Part shown: positions 10,643 through 21,389 of the stretch, piece after piece
Position numbering within the stretch: position 1 is the first letter of the stretch
Layout of the letters: every line of letters starts with the position of its first letter
DNA from: Multifurca ochricompacta
Taxonomy: Eukaryota > Basidiomycota > Agaricomycetes > Russulales > Russulaceae
DNA length: 64,000 nt
Assembly: GCA_022496185.1 (NCBI GenBank)
Contig: WTXG01000187.1
Span: forward strand, 1 to 64,000
Direction: 5' to 3'
Program-made: the position numbers and the translations under genes
Notes under the pieces: generated by a model
Databases searched by the model: none
What the model was told of the DNA's origin: nothing
Seen by the model: only the letters and a program-made list of their open reading frames with translations

Positions 10643-11035
10643 TAGGTCATTTAACGGTCATGCGATGCCTGAGAATCCTTTGACAAAGCATCAGTAGAAA
10701 TTACAAAATCCAATGAACGACCGGACATCCTTGATGCAGGCCGGAACTGGCCACTCCCGAATCCCCTGTACCTTAACAGGGTCCATGCACACTCGTCCTC
10801 CTTCTAAGATGACTCCTAGGTACTTGACGCTTTGCTGCTCAAAGGAGCACTTGGCGGGTTTGAGGTATAAATCATGTTCTTGGAGTATGTCGAGTACCTG
10901 ATGTATGCGATCTCGGTGGTGATCTAGGTCGTCTGAGGTGGCCACTAAGATATCGTCCATGTAAACCACTACCTCTCCAGTGAGGATGAGATCACGGAAA
11001 ATGTGGTTCATCATAGCTTGGAACGTTGCCGGTGA

Positions 11036-11626
11036 TGTTACGCCCGGTGCGGGACGTTCCACACGACTTGTGTGACAGTGCGATTCGTAGGTTCAGTTAA
11101 GAAACCAATAAGGTCTCTTGGAGTTCAAGTGGGACGAGTCAAAGTCAAAGGGGCACGTCCCTAAGACAATGTTGAATGGAAAGGTACCAGAAGCACCTGG
11201 GACACTGAGTTTAGAGAGTCAAAGGGATGTCTGGAAGACAAGCACCGATGTATTCAATAAGTCAAGTCTGAAGTCTACAAGGTAGATACAGCGGACTTAT
11301 ATACGTAAGTAAATGGGCGTCTACGAGATAAGGATAACAAGGTCAGGTGGGCCCAAATATACGAAAGCGGAGGGCGTAGAGCCTGGCTTCTGATAGGGTA
11401 TTAAGTAAGTGTCCGGTCGTAAAGATAAAGAGATACGAGATAACGATAAGGGCAAACATAGGCATACAGTAAGTCAACAAGTACAACAGAGGTCACGGGG
11501 ATGGTAGGAGAGCACGTGATGGGTCCCAGGACGGGGACGTGATCATGAAATGTAGGGTGGGTGGTAGAGAGGGGTCGTCGTTGGGAAGGGTAAAGAAAAC
11601 AGGGTTGCTCTGCAGGGATTGTAACA
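11036..11626 (-). repeat. Solo Gypsy LTR in the G1 RT
   Basis: TGTTACGCCCGGTG to GGATTGTAACA, 591 bp, with duplication GGTGA (11031-11035, 11627-11631). Very close to the G4 LTRs, so it is probably a recent insertion of that subfamily. Confidence 0.94.
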
Positions 11627-12670
11627 GGTGAGTTCGTAAGGCCAAAAAACATGACGTTTGGTTCGAATAATCCTTGATTTGTTTTGAATGCCGCTTTACA
11701 CTGGTCGCCTTCCTTTATCCTAACGTTGTTGTACCCCCACCGCACGTCCATCTTCGAGAAGAGGGACTTATCCCTCATAGTGTCTATAAGTTCGGAGATG
11801 AGTGGCAGGGGGTAGGCATTCTTCACGGTATAGGCATTAATCCGTTGATAATCCTGGACTGGTCGCAGCTTCCCATCCTTCTTTTTGATAAAGAAGAAGG
11901 GGACGCGTACTGTGACTTAGACGGGCGGATGTATCCTTTGGCCAAATGTTCTTCAAGGAATTCTGTCAATGCCACCTGCTCAGACTGGGACAATGGATAG
12001 ATTTTGCAGTTGATTGCTGCTGGCGTGTCAGGGAGTAAGTCTATGACGTGATCCCAGGGTCGGGAGGGTGGAAATTGCTGTGACTCTTCTTCTGAGAATA
12101 CCCTCCAATGTCGGTGATAGGCACGCGGTACTACATCACTATAAGTCTTTTCTGTCTGCCCCTGCGTTGCCTTCTGGGCCAATTCTGAAGCTTTGGTGGC
12201 GTAACAGCGACCTGGGTCTTCCTCACTTGCGTCTGCCACTATCTGGTGTCTGATTGCATAATCATAGCCTATTGATGTGATGATGGTCGGGTAGGAATCT
12301 TTATCCATCATCGCGTCGGCCCAATTGATTCTGGGTTCGAATGCAGCAAGCCATGGATATCCCAAAATAAGATCTTCATCCCCTAAGTTGGTAATTAGGA
12401 AGCGGATGACCTTCATTGTTTCTCTGACTTGGACGTTTAGGTCGGTATAATGTGTGATTTTTCCAGCACAATTGGCAGTCCCATCAATATTCCAGATATT
12501 TTTCTCTTGGGGAGAACCTGCATCCCCAGTCCTAAGGCTTTGATCATTCTTGGACTTATAAAGTTATCCGTGGCTCCAGAGTCCACTAAGATATCTCGGT
12601 CGGCTGTCCTCTGTGTAGTCTCGAAATGAACTGGTATTTTCAACGATTTGAAGCGACTAGTATACACAGA

Positions 12671-13275
12671 TGTTACGCTCAGAGGGGCGTACGCGGTCAA
12701 ATGCGGGCGGCTAGGTCACAGAGGCAAGGTCGGGACGATCTTGGGTCGATGCGGAAGACAATAAGTCCAACGCTATGCTCAGTCACAAGCCAATCAGTGT
12801 GCAAGGCCCCAGAAGGACAAAGCACCAAAGAGAGGAGTCCGGGTGGTGAGACGCAAGGAAGGAAGTTAAAGGTCCACAAGGCTACTGATTGTCACAGGAG
12901 CTCAAGATGGGGAACCATCTGAGCGAGACTAGCTAGGGTATATATACATGCTGGTACTAGCTTAGTCATCCGTTCTTATCAGTCTTATCTAGACGCTTGT
13001 GGTTCTGGACGTGTGACTATGGAACCTTCCATCAGAACCAGTGCCACCGTCTTCCCACGTCAACTAAGGTTCAGGGTCCTTCTGTACACGAGGCATCAAA
13101 CCTTACTGTCACGTGATCTGCTTCTGTACCTCATGCCGTATCTGTCTTCTGGACTTCGGCGTGGGACATCATGACTAAGCTGGCGATGTCCTTGCGGACC
13201 CCGCGCGGCTGCTGTCACTGCTTGTGTGTCCCCCATGTCTTGCCGTCTGTTTGGTACGCTGGGTAGTTCGTAACA
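12671..13275. repeat. Solo LTR of family L2 (copy 1) in the G1 protease
   Basis: Begins TGTTACGCTCAGAGGGG, ends GTTCGTAACA; duplication ACAGA (12666-12670, 13276-13280). It has a TATATATAC box near 12943. It shares only its termini with the Gypsy LTRs. A second copy sits at 26784. No internal region of this family is present in the window. Confidence 0.9.
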
Positions 13276-13324
13276 ACAGAGGTAACATGGAGTGCTCTTG
13301 CCCAGGCCGATGGGGTAGAGCTTA

Positions 13325-14838
13325 TCAAAAATCCTTCTTTGCGAATGCCTTTTCTACAAGAATGGCTCGCACTTCCTCACTTTCCTTCATCATATTTGCC
13401 CATATGTCCTGGGCCTTTTCTTCTTTGGTCCGTTTATCTACGGCAGGTGGGTTGTTGTTGACGGGGCGGTAGGTGTAGCGTTTGCCGCCGCAACTCGTAC
13501 CCCTTTCTTCAGACAGTCCCAGGACATGTGCCCCTGTCCTTTGCAGCAGAAACACCGTCCTTCTTTCATCAGTGTCTGCCGTTCGTCTTCTGTGAGTGTG
13601 GCTCTCACCCTGGCTCTATCTGCCGAGGTATCCATTGCATTGGGATCCCTCTGAGTAGCATGTGCTGGTTTGACCCCAAGTGCTGCTTTCCACTGTTCTC
13701 GGGTCTTTCCCTTCCTGGTGTCGACTCCAAATCGCGTTTGGAAGTCTAGGTAATCCTGCTGCTGTCGTCGAGCAGCATCAACCCATTCGTCCCAATCATG
13801 CGGGTGATGGAACTGAATAATGTTCTTGACAAGCAGGTTTGGCAGCCCTTGGGAAAAGAGGTCCAAGGTTGCCTCTTCATCCATATCATAACCCGCCCGA
13901 TTTGCCAGACTTCGGAACTTTGCCACATAGGCATCAAGCTCTCCTTTCTCCATCTGCAGGGATTTTAATTCCCTGGCTGCTTTCTGCTTTGCCTGTCCAT
14001 CAGTGAAGGCGTCTTTGAATCTCTGGGCTATGGTCTCCCAGAGACCTTCACTGGTAGTGCGGCGTCCACTCTCTACCTGCTCGTTTAACCATTCGAGTTG
14101 TTCCATCGTCCAATCATCAACTGTGTCACCTCTGATAAGCAAGAGGAAGAGGTTGGCGCACTGAAAAGGGTTGACAATTTGGGTGACATCGTGGTTGAAG
14201 TTTTTGAACGTGGTGAACTCCAGCATAAACTTCTTACTTTGGGCGCGATCTCCTGTGAAGGTCTGGGGTAGGACCCCCGAAAGACGTCCTGACGGCGGAG
14301 GGATGTTTGGGACGGCAGGAGGTGGAGGAGGAGGAGGAGCAGGATCAGGAAGCTGGGCAGCGATGGTTGACATGTTTTGTTGAAATGGGATGATGGTACT
14401 GGAGGATTGTATCGATATCTGAGGAGTTGTCAAAGCAGGTGCTCTGATCATGACAACTGCCGGTGCAACCAGGGGTGTAGGCAATGCTAATACTGGTGCG
14501 TCTTCACTATTTTCTTTGACGTATTCTTCTGGTTCTGAGTCAGTGATGATCGCAGGCGGGTTTTCTCTCCACGGTCTGAGACCGAATTCTGGTGGAGCAG
14601 GAGCGGTAGTAACCCACGAGTGTCTGCTATCCGAGTATCAGATACGATACCAAACTCTCTTTTCGTCGTCGTATTCTACCGGTTGGTATCTTCCGTCATG
14701 ATAGACGTAGTATCCAAACTCGGATTCAAAGTCTTTCCAGATGGCAGAGCCAAGTGTCTGTTGTGAAAGATTATTCTCGTCTCTGCGTTCGATGAGCTCT
14801 TCTTTGAACAGGGTCTGACTGCGGCTGGACAAAGCCAT
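13325..14838 (-). pseudogene. G1 gag
   Basis: The ATG at 14836-14838 is only 22 nt from the LTR. The N-terminal region has KDFESEFGYYVYHDGRYQP, then a proline-rich stretch and the retrotransposon gag core (FTTFKNFNHDV ... DWTMEQLEWLNE), then a CCHC knuckle CFCCKGQGHMSWDC near 13540. It ends in AFAKKDF just before the frameshift site at 13325. It is broken by TGA at 14638-14640 (CGA in relatives) and a frameshift between 13440 and 13550. Forms the virus-like particle core. Confidence 0.9.
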
Positions 14839-14847
14839 GTTGGGAGG

Positions 14848-14858
14848 AGACTCGACTT
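14848..14858 (-). promoter_or_regulatory. Self-priming primer-binding site of G1
   Basis: Sense strand AAGTCGAGTCT, 2 nt from the LTR. It is perfectly complementary to AGACTCGACTT inside the LTR (15086-15096), about 34 nt after the TATATAAG box. Confidence 0.8.
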
Positions 14859-14860
14859 GA

Positions 14861-15453
14861 TGTTATGTCCGGTGCGGGACGTTCCACACGACTTGTGTGA
14901 CAGCATTCGTTCGTGATCAGATAAGAGGCCAATAAGACCTCTTGGAGTTTGTACGGGAGGAGTCAAAGTCAAAGAGGCTGCACTCTAAGATGATGTTGAG
15001 CGGGAAGTACCAGAAGTACTTTGTGAGACGATCGAGTCAAGGTGTTCAAGGGGAAGTCCAGAAGACAAGCACTGATGTATTCAATAAGTCGAGTCTGAGG
15101 TCTACAATGTAGTTACAGTGGACTTATATACGTAATCGAATGAGCGTCTAAAGATAAGATATCACAGAGTCATGTGGGCCTGAATATACGAAAGCGGATG
15201 GCGTAAAGCCTGGCTTCTGATAGGGTATTAAGTAAGTGTCTGGTCTTAGAGATAAGGAGATAAGTGATAAGGAAGTTCATAACAATGGTAAGCAAAAGGT
15301 CAACATAGACAATCAATGGTCACGGGGATGGAAGCAAGGCATGTGATGGGTCCCAGGACGGGGACGTGATCAAGAAGTGGAGAGTGGGCGGAAGGGAAGG
15401 GTTCTCGTTAGGGAGAGTGAAAAAGAGTGGGGTGCTAGGCCCTGGTTGTAACA
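14861..15453 (-). repeat. 5' LTR of G1
   Basis: 593 bp, TGTTATGTCCGG to GGTTGTAACA. The sense-strand TATA box is near 15125-15132. The transcript start is inferred near 15096 from the primer complementarity. Confidence 0.93.
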
Positions 15454-15510
15454 CTATCCGCTATCTACATAGATAGCTAAACTCTTTAACAGCTGCATTT
15501 CATCACCTAA

Positions 15511-16017
15511 GCAGGTGAAACACCTTGAGTTCCTCATGTGCACTCTAAGTAAATAGTATTCATAGTTATAGCTGGGTTTTCATCCCATCCATAGACTTAG
15601 TAGGCCACTTGCCCAGAAGGCTTGGGGCTATAGGTTCAGTCAATGCTTGGCTCGATCTGTAAGCCAGGTTTAGCGACCTGCTGGTAGAGTTTAGGGTCTA
15701 GAACAAGGCATGGGTAGTCACTCCCATGACGCTTGGGCTCGATACAAGTAGGCTTGAACTACTATAGTATTTACACAGTAGCTAGAGGGTTTTGTCTCTG
15801 GGCAGAAGTACCCGCTGCTTTCATTGGGGGTTTGCCCCAACCAGAGGAAACCTAATAGTCTACTATAGTCATGGCCCCAATCATCTAGGGCTTAATCATG
15901 GACTCCACCACCAGCACTAGAGGAAGGGCTCTATACCCTTTGTCTCTAGTGGAACTTGCGGTTGGCTCCTCCATGACATGACTCCCCATCTATTTACACA
16001 ATGTCCCCCTGATGTGG
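15511..16017 (+). other. Copia C1 leader, second part
   Basis: Matches 38823-39327 and 58263-58768. It carries strong hairpins such as TTGGGG-GTTTG-CCCCAA near 15827 and CTAGAGG...CTCTAG near 15920-15955. No coding region. Confidence 0.85.
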
Positions 16018-16610
16018 TGTAACGCCTGGTGCGGGCGTTTGTCACGACATGTGAGAAGTCGTGTAGCAAAACTACGAAGTCAGGTGCATACTGTCTTTCA
16101 AGTACACAGAGTTTGAGTGAGAAGTTGGTACCAAGGAGCTAATCCCTTAGTATCAGTGAGCGGAAGAGTGCCAGAAGCACTGAGACAATTCAGGAGTCGG
16201 GTCTTAGGAATCACCCAGAAGGTAATGCACCAAGTCGATTAAGAAGTCAAGTCTGAAGCATACAGGCTATCTAGGCAGGCCTTATATACGTAATAGAGAT
16301 CGGAGTCTGAATCGGAGTATTGTACTCAGTGTATCAATGAAGTCATAATCTATCCAAAGAGGGAACGGAACTAAGTGGGCCAGATGAGAATATACGTAGA
16401 CGGATTCGGTATAGTCGCGATTCTGGTGGGAAAATATGTAAGAGTTCTTGTGTAAAGTATGAGTCAGAGATAAGCACAGCCTCAGTCAAAGATAAGGGAC
16501 AAATATACACAAAGGAAGTCATAACATGGTCAACAAAGGGGCAAATAGAGCCAAACGGGTGTCACATGGTGTCAAAGAAAAGTAAAGGCGACGCAGCGGG
16601 GTTCGTAACA
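16018..16610 (-). repeat. 3' LTR of G2
   Basis: 593 bp, ends GGGGTTCGTAACA. A purine-rich tract follows on the sense strand (16611-16625). Confidence 0.92.
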
Positions 16611-16641
16611 TTACCCCCTTTTTAAGTCCTAGCAGAGCCAG

Positions 16642-17831
16642 CTAGATTGGCCTACTGTCGTCATCCTGGACTAAGGAGAGGTAGTCATCGGCTACGGTGT
16701 AGTGGTCCGCATCGTAATTCTCCTTTTCTTCGTTGGTGGGGCAAACATGTGTTCGTAGAAAACCATAGGGCCCTCGCCTCCCACAGCGAAAGCAGCCATC
16801 GTAAACATGGCAGTCGATCTCCTGGTGACCGGCGTTGTGGGAGAGGCACTTGCCACACCACCCTGAGGGGTTCTGGACAGTGGGGGCCTGCATGAGTCAT
16901 CGGAATAAGCATTGGCGACTCCAGTGCGAGGTACTTTGGCAATGTCGGCATCATTTCGCGGCCTTGGGGCAGCACCAGCTGAGATGGTACTTGCTGCTAC
17001 AGCACCAGCAAAGCTTGCCATTGGGGTTTTCATGTAGGTGTGGCATTTCGAAGCAGTGAGGATTAAGCCGGGGCGCAAGGTCGAGGTGGCAACAAGGAAG
17101 TGGTCGTGCAAAAATATCAGCGTACCGTTCAGAAATAATTTGGTATGCCTCTCCTTGTTCCAACCTTGTTTGGATGCTCGCCAGGTGGTGCTCTATGTCA
17201 AAAACCCCCCGATTAATCTTTACCATCTGTCGTTCATAATCATGGCGCTGCATCTCCAAATTGTCCCAAAGTGCCTGGAACTTACAAAGTCGTGCAATCT
17301 CGGCGGTTAGTTGTGGCATTCGTAGGTCCCGAAGCACTTCATTAATCGCGAAGGCGTGTGGGTCATGGGCTGAGAGGTGTTGCAAATGTTCGGGCCCTAG
17401 GACATAATGTAGTCGCCCGACGTTTTTCTCTTCGAGGTAAACCGGGGCCCCATAAATGGGCCGCCCTTTTCTAAGCACCCGGCTACGTCCATACCTTCGT
17501 TGGTGTAGTAGATGTACTTGGCCACCTTTGTAGTGCCGTCATTCTTGGTCGATGGGATCATGAGCGGGAAGTAAAATTGTGAGTCAGGGTCATTGGGGAA
17601 GAAGGGGAACTCAGGGGACTCATCACCGAAATCCACATCGATCAAGTCGTTGGGATGGGGATGTTCAGGCAGATTAAAATTGTCGTGGATGTCAATGATT
17701 CTGTCCCCTTGGGCCACTTGGGCGGTCGCATCGTAGTCAATAGGAGAAAGTGGGCGAGAAGGAGGATGCACAGGAGTAAGTACAGGAAACGCATTGATGG
17801 CGGCCAAGGTGTGGATCTTAGAAGAAGACAT
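16642..17831 (-). pseudogene. ORF3 of G2, in frame with pol but frameshifted internally
   Basis: Starts at MSSSKIHTLAAINAF (about 17831) without any stop between it and the chromodomain upstream. It is divergent from the other ORF3 copies but keeps GAPVYLEE, GRLH, HENPNGKLCWCCSSKYHLSW, NPSGWCGKCLSHNAGHQEID, GPYGFLRTHVC and a DDYLSLVQDDD tail. A frameshift lies near 17470 and another near 16930-16980. The shared motifs in such a distant copy suggest the protein was under selection. Confidence 0.75.
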
Positions 17832-18548
17832 AAGCGAGTTTCTGGTTAGTTGTGGGGGAGAGAGCTGTTCAGCAACTCGTATTCTTTCTGGCTCTTTATC
17901 TGCCTCTGGGTGGCGTCTATAGAAGTCTTCAATGAGTTTGGGCGCAAAGATGTCTGCAGCAGGTTCCCACAAGTTGTCGACATCTGGGAATCCCTTCCAT
18001 TTGATCAGATAATGGAGCTTCCGATTACATCCTCGACCCTTCCATTTTGCGTCGGCAATACGTTCTACCTCCCACTCTGGTTCTCCATCCACGAGGTCAG
18101 GAGGGGGTCTGGGAAAGTTCTGTCCATGAATGGTAGTTTCTTTGTACAGTGTTAGAAGGCTAGCATGGAAGATGGGATGTATCTTCCAGGTGGCAGGTAA
18201 CGTGAGCTTGTATGTGATGTCTGAGAGCTTCTGTTCAACTACAAAGGGACTGTGACGTCTGGGAGCTAATTTTGCCGTTGGGTGTGACATGTGGATATTG
18301 CGCCCTTCTAACCAGACTTGATCTCCGACCTGGTAGGGCGTAAACTTAGTAGGCTTCTCGGCCAGGGTTCTTTGCACCTTCTGAAGATTTCTACTGGCCG
18401 ATTCCCGTATTTCCTCCCATTGGCCGATATGCTGTGTCACAGATGGTACATTCGTGGGTTTGTCTGTCCATGTGGTGCGAGGGTTCCATCCCATAATAAG
18501 AGAGAAAGGAGTGGTCTTTGTTGTCCCATTTGGCCAACTATTGTGCAC
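17397..18548 (-). CDS. G2 integrase tail, chromodomain and N-terminal ORF3 in one frame
   Basis: A 383-codon open frame. Residues 1-150: integrase C-terminal region (NGTTKTTPFSLIMGW, TFTPY-like linker). About 150-205: chromodomain (EPEWEVERIADAKWKG ... LIKWKGFPDVDNLWEPAAD). After about residue 240: the N-terminal half of ORF3 (LSPIDYDATA ... YIYYTNEGMDVAGCLEKG). In G1, G3, G4 and G5 a stop separates these two parts. It may be a natural fusion or a lost stop codon. Confidence 0.8.
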   Translation of the reverse strand: MHNSWPNGTTKTTPFSLIMGWNPRTTWTDKPTNVPSVTQHIGQWEEIRESASRNLQKVQRTLAEKPTKFTPYQVGDQVWLEGRNIHMSHPTAKLAPRRHSPFVVEQKLSDITYKLTLPATWKIHPIFHASLLTLYKETTIHGQNFPRPPPDLVDGEPEWEVERIADAKWKGRGCNRKLHYLIKWKGFPDVDNLWEPAADIFAPKLIEDFYRRHPEADKEPERIRVAEQLSPPQLTRNSLMSSSKIHTLAAINAFPVLTPVHPPSRPLSPIDYDATAQVAQGDRIIDIHDNFNLPEHPHPNDLIDVDFGDESPEFPFFPNDPDSQFYFPLMIPSTKNDGTTKVAKYIYYTNEGMDVAGCLEKGGPFMGPRFTSKRKTSGDYIMS

Positions 18549-21389
18549 AAACTCAGCTGTCGCCAGCCATTCTGCCCAGTCATTCTGTTGTTCATTACAC
18601 CAAAATCGAAGATATTGTTCTAGCCATTGATTTGTTTGCTCTGACTGTCCATCTGTCTGGGGTGATACGCAGTAGAGATGTTCTGCTGAATGTCAAGACA
18701 TTTACAGAGGGCTCATGTGAACATGGAAGCAAACCGTGGGTCTCGGTCGGAAATAATCTTCTGTGGCAGTCCATAATGCCGGTAGACATGGTCCAGGTAG
18801 AGTTTCGCAACCCCTTCCGCTGATATTGTCTCGTTACAGGGGATGAAGAGGGCGGCCTTTGAATAGTCATGGTCCGTAATGGTGAGTATCGAGTTGTATC
18901 CCTGTGACTGTGGAAGTTTGACAATGAAGTCCATGGCAATGGTCTGGAAGGGAGCTGTTGCGATTGGCGTAATGGGTGAAAGTGCCGGCGGTCTTGGGTG
19001 AGTGTTTACTTTGTTTGCCTGGCATTCTGCGCATCCTTTGACATATGCTTCAACATCCTTTTTCATGTTTGGCCACCAGTAATCTCGTTTGGCAAGGGCG
19101 TATGTATTTGCAATCCCCAGATGTCCTGCAGAGGGAAGGTCATGGTGAAAATGAATCACCCCCCTCTTAATGTTGTCGCCACCGGTGACAATCAATCGAT
19201 CGCCATCCTTCCACCAGAGGCCATCTTTTATTTTTATGTTATGCGGCTCTGCCAGGATTTGCACAGTTCCTGGTTCATGTTCTGCATCACTTGGGCCCAT
19301 AGATCCATGTCATGAAGGCTAACAACAGTGGTCTTCACGAAGACATCTTCTGGTAAAACGACGATATTGTCATTGTCGTTTTCCCCTTCGTCACGTCTGG
19401 TTGGTCTGGACAGGGCATCGGCTCGTGCATTACGAGCCCCAGGTAAATGCTTGAGTGTGAAGTTGTACTCTTCAAGCTCCAGGACTTCTCGTGCTATTCG
19501 TCGGCTAATCTTGTGCAGTTCTCTCCAGTACAAAAGGTTGGAGTGGTCTGTATAGATGATGGTCTTGTGTGGGGATCCAGCCAAGTATGGTTGCCAATGT
19601 CGTAATGCTTTTACAATAGCCAATAATTCCCTGTCCCAAATGTCATAATTTCTTTCTGCTGGTGAGAACGTCTCTGAGTAGAATGCGATGGGATGAAGGA
19701 TCCCTCCAGCATCTCTTTGTGACAAGACTGTGCTGTTGGCATACATGGAAGCATCAACCTCCAGTTCAAAGGGTTTGGCCAGGTCAGGTTGAATAAGAAC
19801 CGGCTCGGAGCTGATGATCGCTTTTATTTGGTTGAATGCTTTCTGCTGTAATCTGTCCCAGTGCCAGGGCACATCCTTTTTCAACAAGTCATTAAGCAGT
19901 CGGGTGATGGCCGAGAATCCCTTGACGAAGCATCAGTAGAAATTGCAGAATCCGATGAACGATCTGATGTCTTTGGTACACTGAGGGGCAGTCCATTCTT
20001 GAATGCCTTGCACTTTTACAGGGTCCATGCGCACTTGCCCCCTTCCAGGATAACACCCAGATATTCGACGGTCTTTTGTTTGAAGGAACATTTGGTGGGT
20101 TTCAAATAAAGGTCATGTTTTGCCAGGATTTCTAATACCTCATGAACTCGGGTTCGATGGTGGTGAATGTCGTCTTTTGTGGCTACCAGGATGTCATCCA
20201 TATACACCATGACCTCTTCTGTGAGGATCAGGTCTCGGAAGATGTGATTCATCATGGCCTGGAAGGTTGCTGGTGAGTTGTCAAGCCAAAGAACATGACA
20301 TTGGGTTCGAAGAGTCCTTGATTGGTCTTGAAGGCGGCTTTGGGCTGGTTGCCTTCTCAGATGCGAATGTTATTGTATCCCCAACGGACGTCCATTTTTG
20401 AAAACAAGGCTTTATTACGCATTTTGTTGATGATTTCCGAGATTAGAGGAAGTGGGTAGTTATTCTTCACCGTGAGTTCATTAATCCGTCTGTAATCCTG
20501 TACCAGTCATAGTTTCCCGTCCTTCTTTTTAATGAAAAAGAAGGGTGATGCATAAGGCGAGTTGGAAGGTCGTATGTATCCTTTGCTAGGTGTTCCTCCA
20601 GGAAGGTAGAAAGTGCTTCCTTTTCTGGCTGTGACAGGGGATAGATCTTACAGTCCACGACTGCGGGGCATCTGGGATGAAGTCAATGGCGTGGTCCCAA
20701 GGTCGAGAGGGAGGGAAGCGTTGCGATTCTTCCTCTGAGAAGACCTTCCAATGTTGATGATATTCTGCCGGGACTACTTCTTCAAACGTTCTTTCTGGGT
20801 TCTTCTGTGCCTCTGCCTGGGCCAGCTCCGATGCTTTCGTAGCATAACAATACACCTGATCCACAGGTTCTACGTCACTCCAGGTGATGGCCAATCCCAT
20901 GACAATAGCATGGGTGAGAGGGTGTCGTGCAGCATAGTCGTATCCCAGGGACGTAATGATGACTGGGTAAAATCCTTATCCATGGTGGCCTCCGCCCAGT
21001 TGATCTTGGGCTCGAATGCTGCCAACCATGGGTATCCTAGAACCATGTCCTCCTCTCCTAGATCCATGATGAGGAAGTGAAGCTGCTTCGTTTGTTCCCC
21101 AACCTGTACTTCTAAATCACAGCAATGTGTGATTTTCCCAGCTTTGTTAGCTGTCCCATCTATGTTCCAAATGTTTTTTCTTGGGGAAGCAACTGTGTCC
21201 CCAGTCCTAGCATCCTCTGGAGTCGTTGGCTAATGAAGTTGTCTGTAGCTCCAGAGTCGATCAATATTCGTCTGTCGGCTGTCTTCTGTTTGGTTTCAAA
21301 ATGTACTGGTATTTTTAACGATTTGAAATGACTAGTGTATACAGAAGTTACATGGAGTGCTCTTGCCCAGGCCGATGGGGTCGAGCCAA
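18549..21389 (-). pseudogene. G2 pol: protease, RT, RNase H, integrase core, broken
   Basis: Protease RILIDSGATDNFIS near 21255; RT catalytic [11 protein letters not shown] near 20195; RNase H segment 19887-19234 (VDASMYANSTV, YTDHSNLLYW); integrase zinc domain and core 19300-18713 (HHDLPSAGHLGIANTY, MDFIVKLP, ISDRDPRF). At least seven frame breaks, including TGA at 19933-19935 where relatives have Arg. Begins by a -1 shift at 21390-21399. Confidence 0.88.

Larger units (their letters stand above)
10643..13324 (-). pseudogene. G1 pol, N-terminal half: protease and reverse transcriptase, broken
   Basis: The aspartic protease motif ILVDSGATDNFIS is near 12590; RT has [13 protein letters not shown] near 11740 and the catalytic [10 protein letters not shown] near 10945. 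It is interrupted by an L2 LTR (12671-13275) and a Gypsy solo LTR (11036-11626). A frameshift lies near 11885, and TGA codons stand at 10691-10693 and 10658-10660 where relatives have Arg or Gln. Translation would start by a -1 shift from gag at 13325-13334. Confidence 0.88.
6161..15453 (-). mobile_element. Ty3/Gypsy chromovirus G1
   Basis: LTRs are at 6161-7352 (3', split by another LTR) and 14861-15453 (5'). The target duplication is CTATC (6156-6160, 15454-15458). Order in the sense direction: gag 14838-13325, protease/RT 13324-10643, RNase H/integrase/chromodomain 10642-8648, ORF3 8570-7384. It carries two solo LTRs of its own Gypsy family (6244, 11036) and one L2 LTR (12671). The two LTRs differ by roughly 2 percent, all transitions in what I compared. 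Broken by several stops. Confidence 0.93.
5918..15505 (+). repeat. Solo LTR of a third family (L3), containing Gypsy G1
   Basis: About 290 bp once G1 is removed: 5918-6160 plus 15459-15505. It begins TGTTGAGACGAGCC and ends TTTCATCA, with the 5-bp duplication CCTAA (5913-5917, 15506-15510). It has a TATAAAAGG box near 6100 and an extended GTTCACTTCAGTTTTGACC start-site-like region. No internal part of this family is present in the window. Confidence 0.85.

Noticed and set aside
6161..15453. G1 as an autonomous element
   Set aside because: Stops in gag, RT and ORF3, plus two internal solo LTRs and an L2 LTR.
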